NCBI RefSeq assembly: GCF_009708215.1
Contig: NZ_CP046175.1
Location: forward strand, 2,666,001-2,730,000
Direction: 5' to 3'
DNA: 64,000 bases
DNA from: Occultella kanbiaonis
Lineage (GTDB): Bacteria; Actinomycetota; Actinomycetes; Actinomycetales; Beutenbergiaceae
The notes under the pieces were generated by a model that ran no database searches, was not told the origin of the DNA, and saw nothing but the letters and a program-made list of their open reading frames with translations. Shown here piece by piece: positions 17,412-26,246 of the stretch (position 1 is its first letter; each line of letters begins with the position of its first letter). The translations under genes were made by a program, and so were the position numbers.

Positions 17412-17975
17412 ATGACGTCGCAGCCCGGCCCACCGGACCAGCCGGTCGTCGTCTTCACGGGCCTGCCGGGAACCGGCAAGTCGACGATGGCCGATCGGAC
17501 CGCCATTCAGCTCGGCGCGCCGGCGTTCTCCGGTGACTGGCTCATGGGGTCGCTCAAACCGGCCGCGGCCCAACTCGCGCAACTCGATCGCGACGCGTAC
17601 TCGCGGATGTACCACAGCCTGCTCGGCGGTCTGATGACGCGGCAGCTGCTCCTCGGTCAGAGCGCCGTACTCGACTGCCTGGTCACGGAGGCCGTCGTCG
17701 ACGAGTGGCGGTCCACCGCGATCGCGCACGGGGCCGAGCTCCGGATCGTCGAGTGTGTCTGCAGCGACACCGCGGTCCACCGGTCGAGGGTGGAGGGTCG
17801 CGTCAGAGGCATCCCGGGCTGGCACGAGATCGACTGGCCCCACGTGGAGCGGATGCGGGGCGAGTTCCCCGCCCTGACCGGTGAGCGACTGACCCTGGAC
17901 GCCGTGGCAACCGTGGATCGGAACTTCCGGAGGGTGTGCGCGTACCTCGATCCCGGAAACCGATCCGGGCGTTGA
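17412..17975 (+). CDS. AAA/P-loop kinase-like protein
   Basis: This 187-residue protein has a clear Walker A motif (GLPGTGKST, residues 17-25) near the N terminus. The size and pattern are those of the small-molecule kinase-like AAA_33 group: a DxL/E region after LLLGQSAVLDCL and a lid segment rich in Arg (RSRVEGRVRG). It probably transfers a phosphate from ATP to a small substrate that cannot be named. It lies after the hairpin that ends the deaminase operon, so it is likely transcribed separately. The Shine-Dalgarno sequence is weak (GGAC). It contains no membrane segment. Confidence 0.75.
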   Translation: MTSQPGPPDQPVVVFTGLPGTGKSTMADRTAIQLGAPAFSGDWLMGSLKPAAAQLAQLDRDAYSRMYHSLLGGLMTRQLLLGQSAVLDCLVTEAVVDEWRSTAIAHGAELRIVECVCSDTAVHRSRVEGRVRGIPGWHEIDWPHVERMRGEFPALTGERLTLDAVATVDRNFRRVCAYLDPGNRSGR

Positions 17976-18046
17976 ACCCCGGGCCGGGTTGGCTCGTCGT
18001 TCTAAGTGAGGGCCGCGTGGCCCCACGTTCGACCTGGAGGTTCGCC

Positions 18047-18619
18047 ATGTCCACGATCACTCACACCAGATCTGAATGGCTGCCGCGCGTGGCGCTGGTC
18101 GCCACGCTCGCCGCCGTCCTGGCCGGATGCGGCGGAGGCGGGAGCGGCGGCGGGGGTGGCGGGTACGGTGGCGGTCAGCCGACCCGGGAACCGGACGGCA
18201 CGGCGGATCCCGGCGCCACGACGGTGCTCGTCGAGGAGGCATCCGGCGCGAGCCTGCTCACCGACGCGGACGGGCGCACGCTGTACGTCAGCGAGCAGGA
18301 GCAGGGCGAGGCGCTGTGCATCGGTGCGGAGTGCACCGCGGTCTGGATCCCGCTGACCGTCCCCGAAGGCGGGACGCCGACCGGGCCCGCCGACCTCGCC
18401 GGAACGCTGGGCACCCTGGTGGCCCAGGACGGCCGGGCCCAGGTGACCCTCGACGACCGCCCGCTGTACACGTTCGCCCTCGACACCTCGGGCGGCGAGA
18501 CCACCGGCGAGGGCGTCACGGACACGTTCGACGGGGTCACGTTCACCTGGCACGCGGCCACCGTGGACGGCACCCGGCTGGAGCCCGGAACCTCCGACGA
18601 CGGCGGATCCGGGTACTGA
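18047..18619 (+). CDS. lipoprotein with YxFxxD-type secreted repeats
   Basis: This 190-residue predicted lipoprotein has a signal sequence with lipobox LAGCGG followed by a glycine-rich linker. Two copies of the COG4315-type repeat follow, seen as TLYVSEQE and LYTFALDTSG, each preceded by a LTDADGRTLYV-like or VTLDDRPLYT turn. This family is called secreted repeat of unknown function. It sits outside the membrane and may have a redox or metal-related role, but that is not established. GGAGG lies 6 nt before the ATG. It is convergent with the oxidoreductase gene 41 nt downstream and seems monocistronic. Confidence 0.85.
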   Translation: MSTITHTRSEWLPRVALVATLAAVLAGCGGGGSGGGGGGYGGGQPTREPDGTADPGATTVLVEEASGASLLTDADGRTLYVSEQEQGEALCIGAECTAVWIPLTVPEGGTPTGPADLAGTLGTLVAQDGRAQVTLDDRPLYTFALDTSGGETTGEGVTDTFDGVTFTWHAATVDGTRLEPGTSDDGGSGY

Positions 18620-18660
18620 CCGGCTCGGCGCATCGGCTCACGACGACTGCTCGGTGACGC

Positions 18661-20058
18661 TCACGCCGCGCCCGTCGATCCGATCGCCGCGCCCGCCGGT
18701 CCCGGCGCCGCGCCGGCGGCGCCGGTGAACTCCACGGGCCGGCCGAGCAGCCGCGAGGATTCCGCGGCGAACGCCATCCGGTGACTGTCCATCGCCGTGT
18801 CCAGGGAGAGCACCGGGTCACGTCCGAGCTCGTCCCGCTCGAGGGCGGCCACGAACGCCTCCATCAGGCCGTCGTCGCCGCCGGCGTGGCCGCGGTGGTC
18901 GTCGGCGTCCGCGCCCTCTGGCCGGGCCTCGATCGACCACACCCCGTGGCCCATCGGTGCCCGCGTGTGCCGCCCGGTGACAATGCCGGCACTCAGGTCC
19001 GGCGCCGCGGCCGTCGGTGCGAACAGGTCGAGCTCGATCCGGCCCGTCTCCATGTTCCCGACGAGCTGGCCGTGGCTGCCGGTGATGGCGATGTCGCGGG
19101 TGTTGCGCCCGGTGAACGCCGATGCGGTGAGGTTCGCCGTGAGCCCACCGGCGAACGTCATCGTCGTCTGCTGGTGGTCGACCACGTCGTTGCCGGAGCG
19201 GTACACGCACCGTCCGTAGTCGCTGACGTGCAGGGCCCGACGGCGTCCCTCCGGTGTCGTGTCCTCCGTCAGCAGCGTCACGGGTACGCCATGCGTGTCC
19301 GCCAGCGCCTCCAGGTAGTAGCGCGGGGCGTTGAACGGGCAGTCCGCCGCAGCCGGGCAACCGTCGATGCAGAACTCGGGTGCGCCGTCGGGGGCGTTCT
19401 CGGCGCGGAAGTGCGTGAGCGAGCCGACGCTGTACACGGTGCTCGGCGGCCGCCCGGCCAGCCATCGGATCAGGTCGAGGTCGTGGCAGGTCTTCGCGAG
19501 CACCATCGGGCTGGACGTGGCGACCTGGCGCCAATTGCCCCGCACGTAGGAGTGCCCGAAGTGCCAGAAGCCGATGTTCTCCCGCAGTTCCAGGGTGAGC
19601 ATCTGCCCGAACACGGGCGAACCGATGAGTTCTGAGATCGTCCGCCAGAACGGGGTGAACCGCAGCACGTGCCCCACGGCCACCCGAGCACCGGTGCGCG
19701 CGCAGTGCGCGGCGAGTCGTTCGAGCTCGGCCGAGGTGGGCGCCGCGGGCTTCTCCAGCAGCATCGGCACGCCGGCGTCGGCCAGCGCGATCGCAGGGTC
19801 CACGTGCAGCTGGTCCGGCAGTGCCACCACGGCCGCGTCCAGGTCGAGTTCGGGCAGGCGGGCCACGAGGTCGCGCCAGTCGCTGAACACCGGCGGGTGG
19901 GAGCCCGCGGCCTCCGCGAACCGCAGCGCCCGGTCCTCGCGGACGTCGGCAACGGCCGCCAGTTCGACCCGGTCCGGGTGCTCGAGCATCCAGCGCCCGT
20001 ATGCCTCCTGCCCACGGGCGCCCGCACCGAGCACCCCCAGGCGCAACGGCCTGTTCAC
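18661..20058 (-). CDS. Gfo/Idh/MocA family oxidoreductase
   Basis: This 465-residue cytoplasmic NAD(P)-dependent dehydrogenase has an N-terminal Rossmann fold (LGVLGAGARGQEAYG), the catalytic-type EKPAAPT motif and a C-terminal alpha/beta domain. A middle insertion carries a four-cysteine stretch (CIDGCPAAADCPF), as seen in one subgroup of these enzymes. It would oxidise or reduce a sugar or cyclitol. It is the last gene of the GH89 operon, and its GTG overlaps the permease stop as GTGA. The likely substrate is a GlcNAc-related sugar released by GH89, but this is inference from position only. Confidence 0.9.
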   Translation of the reverse strand: MNRPLRLGVLGAGARGQEAYGRWMLEHPDRVELAAVADVREDRALRFAEAAGSHPPVFSDWRDLVARLPELDLDAAVVALPDQLHVDPAIALADAGVPMLLEKPAAPTSAELERLAAHCARTGARVAVGHVLRFTPFWRTISELIGSPVFGQMLTLELRENIGFWHFGHSYVRGNWRQVATSSPMVLAKTCHDLDLIRWLAGRPPSTVYSVGSLTHFRAENAPDGAPEFCIDGCPAAADCPFNAPRYYLEALADTHGVPVTLLTEDTTPEGRRRALHVSDYGRCVYRSGNDVVDHQQTTMTFAGGLTANLTASAFTGRNTRDIAITGSHGQLVGNMETGRIELDLFAPTAAAPDLSAGIVTGRHTRAPMGHGVWSIEARPEGADADDHRGHAGGDDGLMEAFVAALERDELGRDPVLSLDTAMDSHRMAFAAESSRLLGRPVEFTGAAGAAPGPAGAAIGSTGAA

Positions 20059-20915
20059 TTCTCGGCCCCCGTCGTCAGCCCGGAGACCAGGAACCGCTGG
20101 AAGATGAAGAACAGCACCACGACCGGCACCGTGACGATGATCGAGCCGGCCAGCAGCACGGTCACCGGGACGCTGATCTCGGTCAGCTGGGACAGCCCCA
20201 GCGGTGCCGTCCACAGCTCGCGCTTCTGGACCAGGAACAGCAGCGCGAACAGGTACTCGTTCCAGGCGATCATGAACACGTAGATCGCGGTGGCCGCGAC
20301 CCCGGGCGCCGCGATCGGCAGCACGACCCGCCAGAGCATGACCGGCAGCGAGCAGCCGTCGATGATGGCGGCCTCCTCGACGCTCTCCGGCAGCGCGATG
20401 AAGTAGTTGCGCACCATGTAGATCGCCACCGGGACCGTGGTCGAGACGTACACGATCAGCAGCCCGGCGAGGTTGCCGGTCAGGCCGACGCGGCTGAGCA
20501 TCACGAACAGCGGCACGGCCAGCACGATGCCGGGCAGCAGGTAGACGGACAGGATGATCCCGTTCACGACGCCTCGGCCCTTGTACCGCAGCCGGGCCGC
20601 GGCGTAGGCGCCGAGCACGCTCACGGCGAGCGACGCCACCACGGTGCCGAGCGCGAGGAGCAGCGAGTTGCGGATGAACCGGCCGAGTCCGAACCCGCCG
20701 TCCGCCTCGTCCCGGATCGCGGTGCCGAAGGCGGAGAAGTCCCATTCGCTCGGGCTCGGGAACAGGTCCAACGGCGCGTTCAGGACCGCCGAGAACGGCC
20801 GGATCGCCAACACCATGCCGTACAGCACCGGGCCGAGGGCCAGCACCAGGGCGACCACGATCACGACCACACGCAGGGTCCGCTCGGGCAGTGGCGCCCT
20901 CATCGCCTTGCTCAC
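20055..20915 (-). CDS. sugar ABC transporter permease, MalG type (GH89 operon)
   Basis: This 286-residue permease has six TM segments and an EAA loop (SVEEAAIIDGCSLPVML). The start is a GTG at 20915 with AAGGAG 5 nt upstream, overlapping the previous stop as GTGA. Its stop overlaps the oxidoreductase start. It pairs with the MalF-type permease at 20912-21868. No ATPase is encoded in the operon. The predicted cargo is a glycan with terminal alpha-GlcNAc, because the operon encodes an intracellular GH89. Confidence 0.92.
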   Translation of the reverse strand: MSKAMRAPLPERTLRVVVIVVALVLALGPVLYGMVLAIRPFSAVLNAPLDLFPSPSEWDFSAFGTAIRDEADGGFGLGRFIRNSLLLALGTVVASLAVSVLGAYAAARLRYKGRGVVNGIILSVYLLPGIVLAVPLFVMLSRVGLTGNLAGLLIVYVSTTVPVAIYMVRNYFIALPESVEEAAIIDGCSLPVMLWRVVLPIAAPGVAATAIYVFMIAWNEYLFALLFLVQKRELWTAPLGLSQLTEISVPVTVLLAGSIIVTVPVVVLFFIFQRFLVSGLTTGAEK

Positions 20916-21868
20916 AGCGTCTCCTTCCTTCTGCTCAGCAGCACGTAGAACACCAGGAGCACCGCGAGGATCACCGACATCAGCAACCCGTAGGAGGCGG
21001 CGCTGCCGATGTCGGCCCGCGTGATCAGCTCGGTGTAGACCTTCACCGCCATCACCTGGGTGCCCCCGGCGCCGCCGGTGAGCAGGTAGATGTCGTTGAA
21101 GCTCTGGAACGACCAGATGAACCGAAGCAGGATCAGCAGGAGCACCACGGCCCGCAGCTGTGGGCCGACGATCTGGGTGAGGATCTTCCGGGACGACGCC
21201 CCGTCCAGCGCGGCCGCCTCCTCGATGTCCCCCGGGATCGACTGCAGCCGTGCCGTGATGAACAGGAACGTCAGCGGCGTGGTCTTCCAGACCTCGAAGG
21301 CGACCACGGTGAGCAGGGTCAGCGGGATGCTCACGCCGAACACCTCGTAGGTACTCGTGTTGAGGAAGCCGATCGGCCGGTCCCAGCCGAGGAACTCGAG
21401 CCCGAACGCGTTGATGAGTCCGTACTGCGGGTTCAGCATGGTCCGCCAGATCGTGGCGGCCGCGATGACCGGCAGCACGTACGGCACCAGCAGCAGCGCC
21501 CGGACCACGCCGCGCCCGCGGAACGGGCGGCGGATGGCGAGCGCGATCACCAGGCCACAGACGATCGCGCCGAGGGTGGTCAGCGTCGCGTACGCGATGG
21601 TGGTGCCGAGGGCGCCCCAGAACGCCTTGGACTCCATCGCGCCGATGATGTTGTCCAGCGTCCACTCGATGTTCCCCAGGTTCATGTAGGGGATGTCGAC
21701 GAGCCGCAGGTCGGCGAACGCGAACACGATCACTGCCAGGAACGGCACGATCACGATCGCGAGGATGACCAGCAGCGTCGGCGCGGTGAGCAGGTGTCCG
21801 TTGAGATTCTCCCGCTGGGCGCGGGTCATCCGCGCCCAGGGGGAGAACCGCCGTGTCGATGACGTCAA
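20912..21868 (-). CDS. sugar ABC transporter permease, MalF type (GH89 operon)
   Basis: This 318-residue permease has six TM segments and the EAA loop (DIEEAAALDGASSRKIL). The frame begins with a TTG at 21868, 4 nt after the binding-protein stop. An ATG 39 nt further in (21829) is an alternative start, because the TTG has a poor Shine-Dalgarno match; the exact start is uncertain. It forms the translocation pore with the MalG-type protein. Gene order of binding protein, MalF, MalG is standard for this importer class. Confidence 0.9.
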   Translation of the reverse strand: MTSSTRRFSPWARMTRAQRENLNGHLLTAPTLLVILAIVIVPFLAVIVFAFADLRLVDIPYMNLGNIEWTLDNIIGAMESKAFWGALGTTIAYATLTTLGAIVCGLVIALAIRRPFRGRGVVRALLLVPYVLPVIAAATIWRTMLNPQYGLINAFGLEFLGWDRPIGFLNTSTYEVFGVSIPLTLLTVVAFEVWKTTPLTFLFITARLQSIPGDIEEAAALDGASSRKILTQIVGPQLRAVVLLLILLRFIWSFQSFNDIYLLTGGAGGTQVMAVKVYTELITRADIGSAASYGLLMSVILAVLLVFYVLLSRRKETL

Positions 21869-21872
21869 GATG

Positions 21873-23282
21873 TCAGCCGAGCTCTGCCTGGAGGGCGGTC
21901 ACCTGTTCGGCCATGGTGGCGGCGACGTCGGCGGCCGGCGTGCCACCGTACAGCGCATCCAGGTTGCTGGCCAGCGTGCCCTGCGTGAACGCGGCACCGG
22001 CCAGTTCGGCGTCCTCGGTGCCGAAGCCCCAGCGGTACACGGATTCCATGCCGGCGTTGATGTCGGTGACGATCTCCTCCCCGTAGATCGAGGCGATGGA
22101 GACGCCCTCCTCGGGTGCCGGGCCGATCGGCAGCCCGCCCCAGGCGTCGATGAACTCGCTCGGGTTCTCCGGGGTGCCCAGACGCAGCGGCAGCCGGCCC
22201 TCGGTCGCGGTGGCCAGGGTGTCCACGTAGCCGGTGCTCATCACGTACTCGATGAACATCTGCGCCTCGGTGGAGTTCGCGCCGACCGGCACGCCGTAGC
22301 CGAGGACCGTGCCGTACTGGTTCGGGTTCGCCTCGTCGAGGACGGTGATGAACCCGGAGTTCTCGGCGAGGAAGTTCGGGTTGTCGACGCACTCCGCGCA
22401 GGTGACCGGCACGTCGGGGGACAGGCCGGCGAGCTCGTCGAAGATGTGGGTCGAGAACAGCAGCATCGCCGCGTCGCCGGCGAGGTAGGCGGCCTGCGCT
22501 GCGGGCACGTCCAGGTCACCGGAGACGCTGGAGTCGCGCAGTTCGAGGAAGTGCTCGAGACCTTCGACGCATTCCGGTGAGTCGATGGTGACCTCGCCGG
22601 AGACCACGAGCTCGCAGCCGTTCGTCGGCAGGATCGAGTTGACCGCCTCCGTCGACGACGGCGTACCGGACTGGGTGCCGAGCGCGATGCCGGTGACCCC
22701 GGTCTCGCTGAGGGCGGTGGCCGCCTCGGCGAGCTCGGCCAGGTTCGTCGGCACCTCGACGCCGGCCGCGTCGAAGAGGTCCTGGCGGTAGACGATCAGG
22801 TGCACCCAGCCGTCGGAGGGCACGGACGCGACCTCACCGTCGAGCGTGACCTGGTTCAGAGCGTTCTCGTTGAACGTCGACGGGTCGAGGGCCTCCATCG
22901 CTGCGGCGGTGACCTCGGTGTCGAGGAGCCCCTGGGCGACCCACGCGGCGGTCTGGTCCGCGCCGTGCAGGATGACGTCGGGTACGTCGCCGGAGGCGGC
23001 GCCGGTGACCAGCGCCTGGTTCTGGTCCGCGCCGCCCAGCGGCACGACCTCGACGCCGATGCCGGTCTCGGCTTCGAAGTCCGCGGCGATCTGCTCCTGC
23101 GCAGCCAGCCGGGACGGGGTGACCTGCGGCGTCCAGAAGACGATGTCGTTGTACTCGCCGTCGGTGCCCTCACCGCCTCCGGTGCCGCCGTCGTCGGAGT
23201 CGCCGGAACAGCCGGCGAGCAGGACGGCGAGCGCCGCGGTGGCTGCGATCGTGATCGCTGATGACCTTCTCGTGATGGACAT
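21873..23282 (-). CDS. sugar ABC transporter solute-binding lipoprotein (GH89 operon)
   Basis: This 469-residue lipoprotein has a signal sequence and lipobox (VLLAGCSG) followed by an acidic/glycine linker. It has a family 1 extracellular binding fold (IVFWTPQVTPSRL, DVPDVILHGADQTAAW). Four cysteines in the second lobe (around CELVV, PECVEG and TCAECVD) could form two disulfides outside the cell. AAGGAG lies 6-7 nt before the ATG, which starts 3 nt after the GH89 stop. It likely binds an alpha-GlcNAc-containing oligosaccharide for import, inferred from the adjacent GH89 gene. Confidence 0.9.
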   Translation of the reverse strand: MSITRRSSAITIAATAALAVLLAGCSGDSDDGGTGGGEGTDGEYNDIVFWTPQVTPSRLAAQEQIAADFEAETGIGVEVVPLGGADQNQALVTGAASGDVPDVILHGADQTAAWVAQGLLDTEVTAAAMEALDPSTFNENALNQVTLDGEVASVPSDGWVHLIVYRQDLFDAAGVEVPTNLAELAEAATALSETGVTGIALGTQSGTPSSTEAVNSILPTNGCELVVSGEVTIDSPECVEGLEHFLELRDSSVSGDLDVPAAQAAYLAGDAAMLLFSTHIFDELAGLSPDVPVTCAECVDNPNFLAENSGFITVLDEANPNQYGTVLGYGVPVGANSTEAQMFIEYVMSTGYVDTLATATEGRLPLRLGTPENPSEFIDAWGGLPIGPAPEEGVSIASIYGEEIVTDINAGMESVYRWGFGTEDAELAGAAFTQGTLASNLDALYGGTPAADVAATMAEQVTALQAELG

Positions 23283-23285
23283 CGG

Positions 23286-25589
23286 TTACTCCTTCTTCTC
23301 GGGGGATGTGGGGGTTGCTTCTCGGGTCGGGTCGATCGCGGGGGCGACGGCGGTGCTCGCCGCGGGTGGGGCAGGGAACCTCGCGAGGGCGTCCCGGGCC
23401 AGAGCCGGCAGCGCCGGCCGGTCGGCCGGCACCGGGGTGCCGGGCGTGGTCGCGGTGCGCCAGGCCTCCTCGTGGGCCACGACCGCCTGCCGCAACGCCG
23501 CCACGTCGGCGGAACCTGCGCCGTCGGGCCGTTCGCTCGCGTCGGCGAGCCAGTCCGCCCAGAGCTGCCACCGGGGCAGGTAAAACCCGGCGAGCAGCCC
23601 GGACCAGTGCCGGCCGGAGTAGTCGTGCAGGCCGCTGTCCTGGCGGCCCCACACGGTGAGCAGCGTGCGGGCGTCCCGCTCCAGCACGTCGGCCTCGGCA
23701 GGGTCGGCGCCCCAGGCCCGGGCGTCCGCGGTCCAGGTCGCCAGCCGCGAGCCGGGCAGCTGGTCGGCGAGTTCGTCGAGGGTGAGGATGTGCGCGCGCA
23801 GGTCCGTCATCGCGCGCCGGACGCCGTCGGCGTCGCCGCGGGCGGCGGCGGCCAGGATCGCCCGGATCGGCAGCCGCGCGTGCTGGGCCACGATGTGCCC
23901 GACGACGTCCACGACGTCCCGCCCGAGCGGGCCGCTCGCCGGGGTGTCCGGGTGCAGACCGATCAGCAGGTGCGCCGCCTCGGCCAGGTCGGTGAGATCG
24001 CCGAGCACCCGCGGGTCGTTCTCGGCGTCGATGTTCGCGGACTGGCGCTCGGGTGCGCTGGTGTCGACGAACTCACCGGCCAGGCGCTGCGTCGCGAACG
24101 GCGCCTCCGGACCCCACGGGCGGGCGATGATCGGCGACGGGATGGACCGCGTCCGCCCGGGTGCGTACAGGGTCCGGGCGAGGATCTCCCAGGCGCCGGC
24201 CGCGGCGGGATCATCGGTGCGGTACCGGGTGCGGGCGAAGCGAGCGAGCCAGTCCTGCTCCGGTTCCGGCTCCCAGACCAGGTCCGTGAGGAGTTCGTAG
24301 AACACGGCGTTGTTCTCGATCGCCTCCATGGTCAGCCCGGTGCCCTCGAGGCGGCCCCGGTCGGAGGAGTGGCGGGCCCGGCCGAGCCCGTCACGCAGGC
24401 CGTCCAGGTCGCCGAACAGGGCGAACCGGCCGCCGAAGTTGTGCACGGCACACCACAGCCACCGGCGCCCGAACATTGCGTCGGTGCGCTCCCACATCGG
24501 CGCGTGCTCGGCCCACAGGTCCAGCAGGAGCAACCGCCTCGCGGGTACCGCGTCCAGGAACGCCCGGGCGCGCTCGTCGGTCCAGAAGCCGCGCTGGTAG
24601 TGGAACGGCCACCCCTGCAGCACCCACACGGCGTCCGGGTCGGACTCGGTGATGCCGGCATAGATGCCCTGCGCCATCGACCGCAGGTAGGCCGGGTCGC
24701 CCGACGGCGGCACGGACTCGATGAACGGGTCGACGGCGTAGTGGTGGTCGGTGCCGAGCAGCTCACGCTGGGCGGTCATGACCGCCGCGGCGACGCGTGC
24801 GAAGTCGGCCGAGTCGGCGGGCAGCAGGTGGGTGCGCCAGCCCTGCCACTCGATCGTGGGCGTGCCGTCCGGGGCGAGCTGGGGCGGGACGTGCCCGGCG
24901 AACGCGGGCAGCACCGGCGTCATCCCGAGTTCGCGCTGTCGGTCCAGGACCCGGCGGGCGAGGTCGAGGTGCCCGGCGACCCAGTCCTTCGGCAGCGGAC
25001 CGCCCCAGGAGTTCGTCCCACCCATCCAGGTCCAAGCGAAGTGCGCGGAGCCGCCGATCCAGGCTGCCGCGTCCGCGGGGTCGAGGCCGAGATCGGTGAA
25101 CGCCCGCAGCAGCACGGCCTCGTGGCCGAGGACCATCAGCGGCAGGTTGATCCCGTGCAGGGCCATCCAGTCGATCTCGCGTTCCCACCGCTCCCAGCCC
25201 CAATAGGCCGCGGAGTAGGAGAACGTCACGAAGTTCAGGTAGTACCGGGTCGTGAGGTCGGTGGTGCGCCGGGTCGGCGGCGCGTCCGGCAGCGGCGCCG
25301 GCAGGTCGAGGGTGTGCTCGTCCCAGGTGAACTGGGCGCCGCCGTGGTTCTTGGCGTAGTGGTAGAACCCGCTGACGAGCGCGCCCGGGTCGCTGCCACG
25401 CAGTTGCAGCCGGCCGCCGGTGGCCTGGTAGGCGAAGGCCTGCCGATCGCCGTCGGGCTCGCACGTGCTGATGTCGACGGCGGCTTCGATGTCCGTGCCG
25501 GCACCGATGAGGCGGCGCAGCAGTGCCTCGGTGCCGGCGACGGCGGACGCGGGCTCGGGTCGTCGGGCGGGCGTCGGTGCCTGGGTCAT
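23286..25589 (-). CDS. GH89 alpha-N-acetylglucosaminidase, cytoplasmic
   Basis: This 767-residue protein matches the NAGLU/GH89 pattern throughout: RYYLNFVTFSYSAAYW, EREIDWMALHGINLPL, WTWMGGTNSWGGPLP, HNFGGRFALFGDL and HDYSGRHWSGLLAGFY. GH89 enzymes release terminal alpha-linked N-acetylglucosamine, for example from mucin-type O-glycans or heparan sulfate ends. There is no signal peptide, whereas many bacterial GH89 enzymes are secreted. The adjacent importer suggests that whole oligosaccharides are taken up first. Its ATG overlaps the RidA stop by 4 nt. Catalytic glutamates were not assigned individually. Confidence 0.88.
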   Translation of the reverse strand: MTQAPTPARRPEPASAVAGTEALLRRLIGAGTDIEAAVDISTCEPDGDRQAFAYQATGGRLQLRGSDPGALVSGFYHYAKNHGGAQFTWDEHTLDLPAPLPDAPPTRRTTDLTTRYYLNFVTFSYSAAYWGWERWEREIDWMALHGINLPLMVLGHEAVLLRAFTDLGLDPADAAAWIGGSAHFAWTWMGGTNSWGGPLPKDWVAGHLDLARRVLDRQRELGMTPVLPAFAGHVPPQLAPDGTPTIEWQGWRTHLLPADSADFARVAAAVMTAQRELLGTDHHYAVDPFIESVPPSGDPAYLRSMAQGIYAGITESDPDAVWVLQGWPFHYQRGFWTDERARAFLDAVPARRLLLLDLWAEHAPMWERTDAMFGRRWLWCAVHNFGGRFALFGDLDGLRDGLGRARHSSDRGRLEGTGLTMEAIENNAVFYELLTDLVWEPEPEQDWLARFARTRYRTDDPAAAGAWEILARTLYAPGRTRSIPSPIIARPWGPEAPFATQRLAGEFVDTSAPERQSANIDAENDPRVLGDLTDLAEAAHLLIGLHPDTPASGPLGRDVVDVVGHIVAQHARLPIRAILAAAARGDADGVRRAMTDLRAHILTLDELADQLPGSRLATWTADARAWGADPAEADVLERDARTLLTVWGRQDSGLHDYSGRHWSGLLAGFYLPRWQLWADWLADASERPDGAGSADVAALRQAVVAHEEAWRTATTPGTPVPADRPALPALARDALARFPAPPAASTAVAPAIDPTREATPTSPEKKE

Positions 25590-25996
25590 CGCAGGGCCCC
25601 GCCGCGTCGGGCGACCACGTCGATCTCCACGAGGATGCCGGGCAGGACGCTGCCCACGGTGGTACGCACCGGGTAGGGCGCCTCGAAGTGGGCGGCGTAG
25701 GCGGCGTTGAACTCGGCGAAGTCGCGGTGCACGTCGGCCAGGTGCACGGTCGCCTTCAGCACGTCGTCGAGGTCGGCGCCCACGGCACCCAACGCGGTGG
25801 CGACGTTCCGCAGCACCGCGTCGGTCTGGGCGGCGACGCTCTCGGGGATCTCGCCGGTGACGGGGTCCTGCGGGCCGAAGCCGGCGGTGATGACGAGATC
25901 ACCGACCGTGGCCACGTGGCTGTACGGCCCGGCCGGTTGCGGCAGACCCTCGGTGAGGGTCCGCTTGGTGATCGTCGTCGGCTCGTGGTTGCCCAT
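25586..25996 (-). CDS. RidA (YjgF/YER057c/UK114) family enamine/imine deaminase-like protein
   Basis: This 136-residue protein shows the RidA fold: QPAGPYSHVATVGDLVITAG near the N terminus, the conserved arginine in PVRTTVG, and GSVLPGILVEIDVVA at the C terminus. RidA proteins hydrolyse reactive imine/enamine intermediates, often produced by PLP or amino-acid oxidising enzymes. GAGG lies about 10 nt before the ATG, and the start is only 2 nt after the stop of a 29-codon relic ORF. Its stop overlaps the GH89 start, so the two are coupled. Such proteins often neighbour D-aminoacylases, consistent with the relic upstream. Confidence 0.9.
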   Translation of the reverse strand: MGNHEPTTITKRTLTEGLPQPAGPYSHVATVGDLVITAGFGPQDPVTGEIPESVAAQTDAVLRNVATALGAVGADLDDVLKATVHLADVHRDFAEFNAAYAAHFEAPYPVRTTVGSVLPGILVEIDVVARRGGALR

Positions 25997-25998
25997 GT

Positions 25999-26088
25999 TC
26001 AGGCGGCCTCTCGTTTCGTGACGGCGCGGCGGGCCGGCGCACCGGTGCCGTCGATGACGGGACCGCCGCGAGTCCGGGTGGGCGTCAC
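25999..26088 (-). pseudogene. 29-codon relic resembling the start of an N-acyl-D-amino-acid deacylase
   Basis: A GTG at 26088 with GGAG 5 nt upstream opens a 29-codon frame containing RGGPVIDGTGAPARRA. This closely resembles the N-terminal signature of N-acyl-D-amino-acid deacylases (RGGTVVDGTGAPARRAD-type). The frame then ends after VTKREAA. A functional enzyme has about 500 residues, so nearly the whole gene is missing, as if deleted between the first codons and the end. The stop is 2 nt before the RidA ATG. The remnant may now act as a translated leader. The alternative is chance similarity in a short peptide. Confidence 0.5.
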
Positions 26089-26246
26089 TGTGTCTCCGTT
26101 CCGTGCGTGGGTTTCGCGAGAACATACCCACGTGGACGCGGACAGGCATGAATCGACAACCAGATGACCGAACGAGTTGTTGTGACTGGCTTGAGTGAAC
26201 AGAACCGTCGCCGGGGGGTGAGGTCGGCGAGCTCGGTGCAGGTCGA

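Noticed and set aside
18001-18030. Short GGGCC/GGCCC hairpin before the YxFxxD lipoprotein gene as a terminator or riboswitch
   Set aside because: The stem is only about 5 bp, with no extended pairing or T-run; such stems are frequent by chance at this GC content.
23472-25676. A 734-codon plus-strand frame across GH89
   Set aside because: The minus strand matches GH89 over its whole length; the plus frame lacks any domain-like pattern.
26000-26246. A 339-codon minus-strand frame running from 27018 to 25999 as one gene
   Set aside because: Most of it lies out of frame inside the Lrp/AsnC gene and is a shadow. Only the last 29 codons, after a GTG with a ribosome site, look meaningful, and they are reported as a relic.
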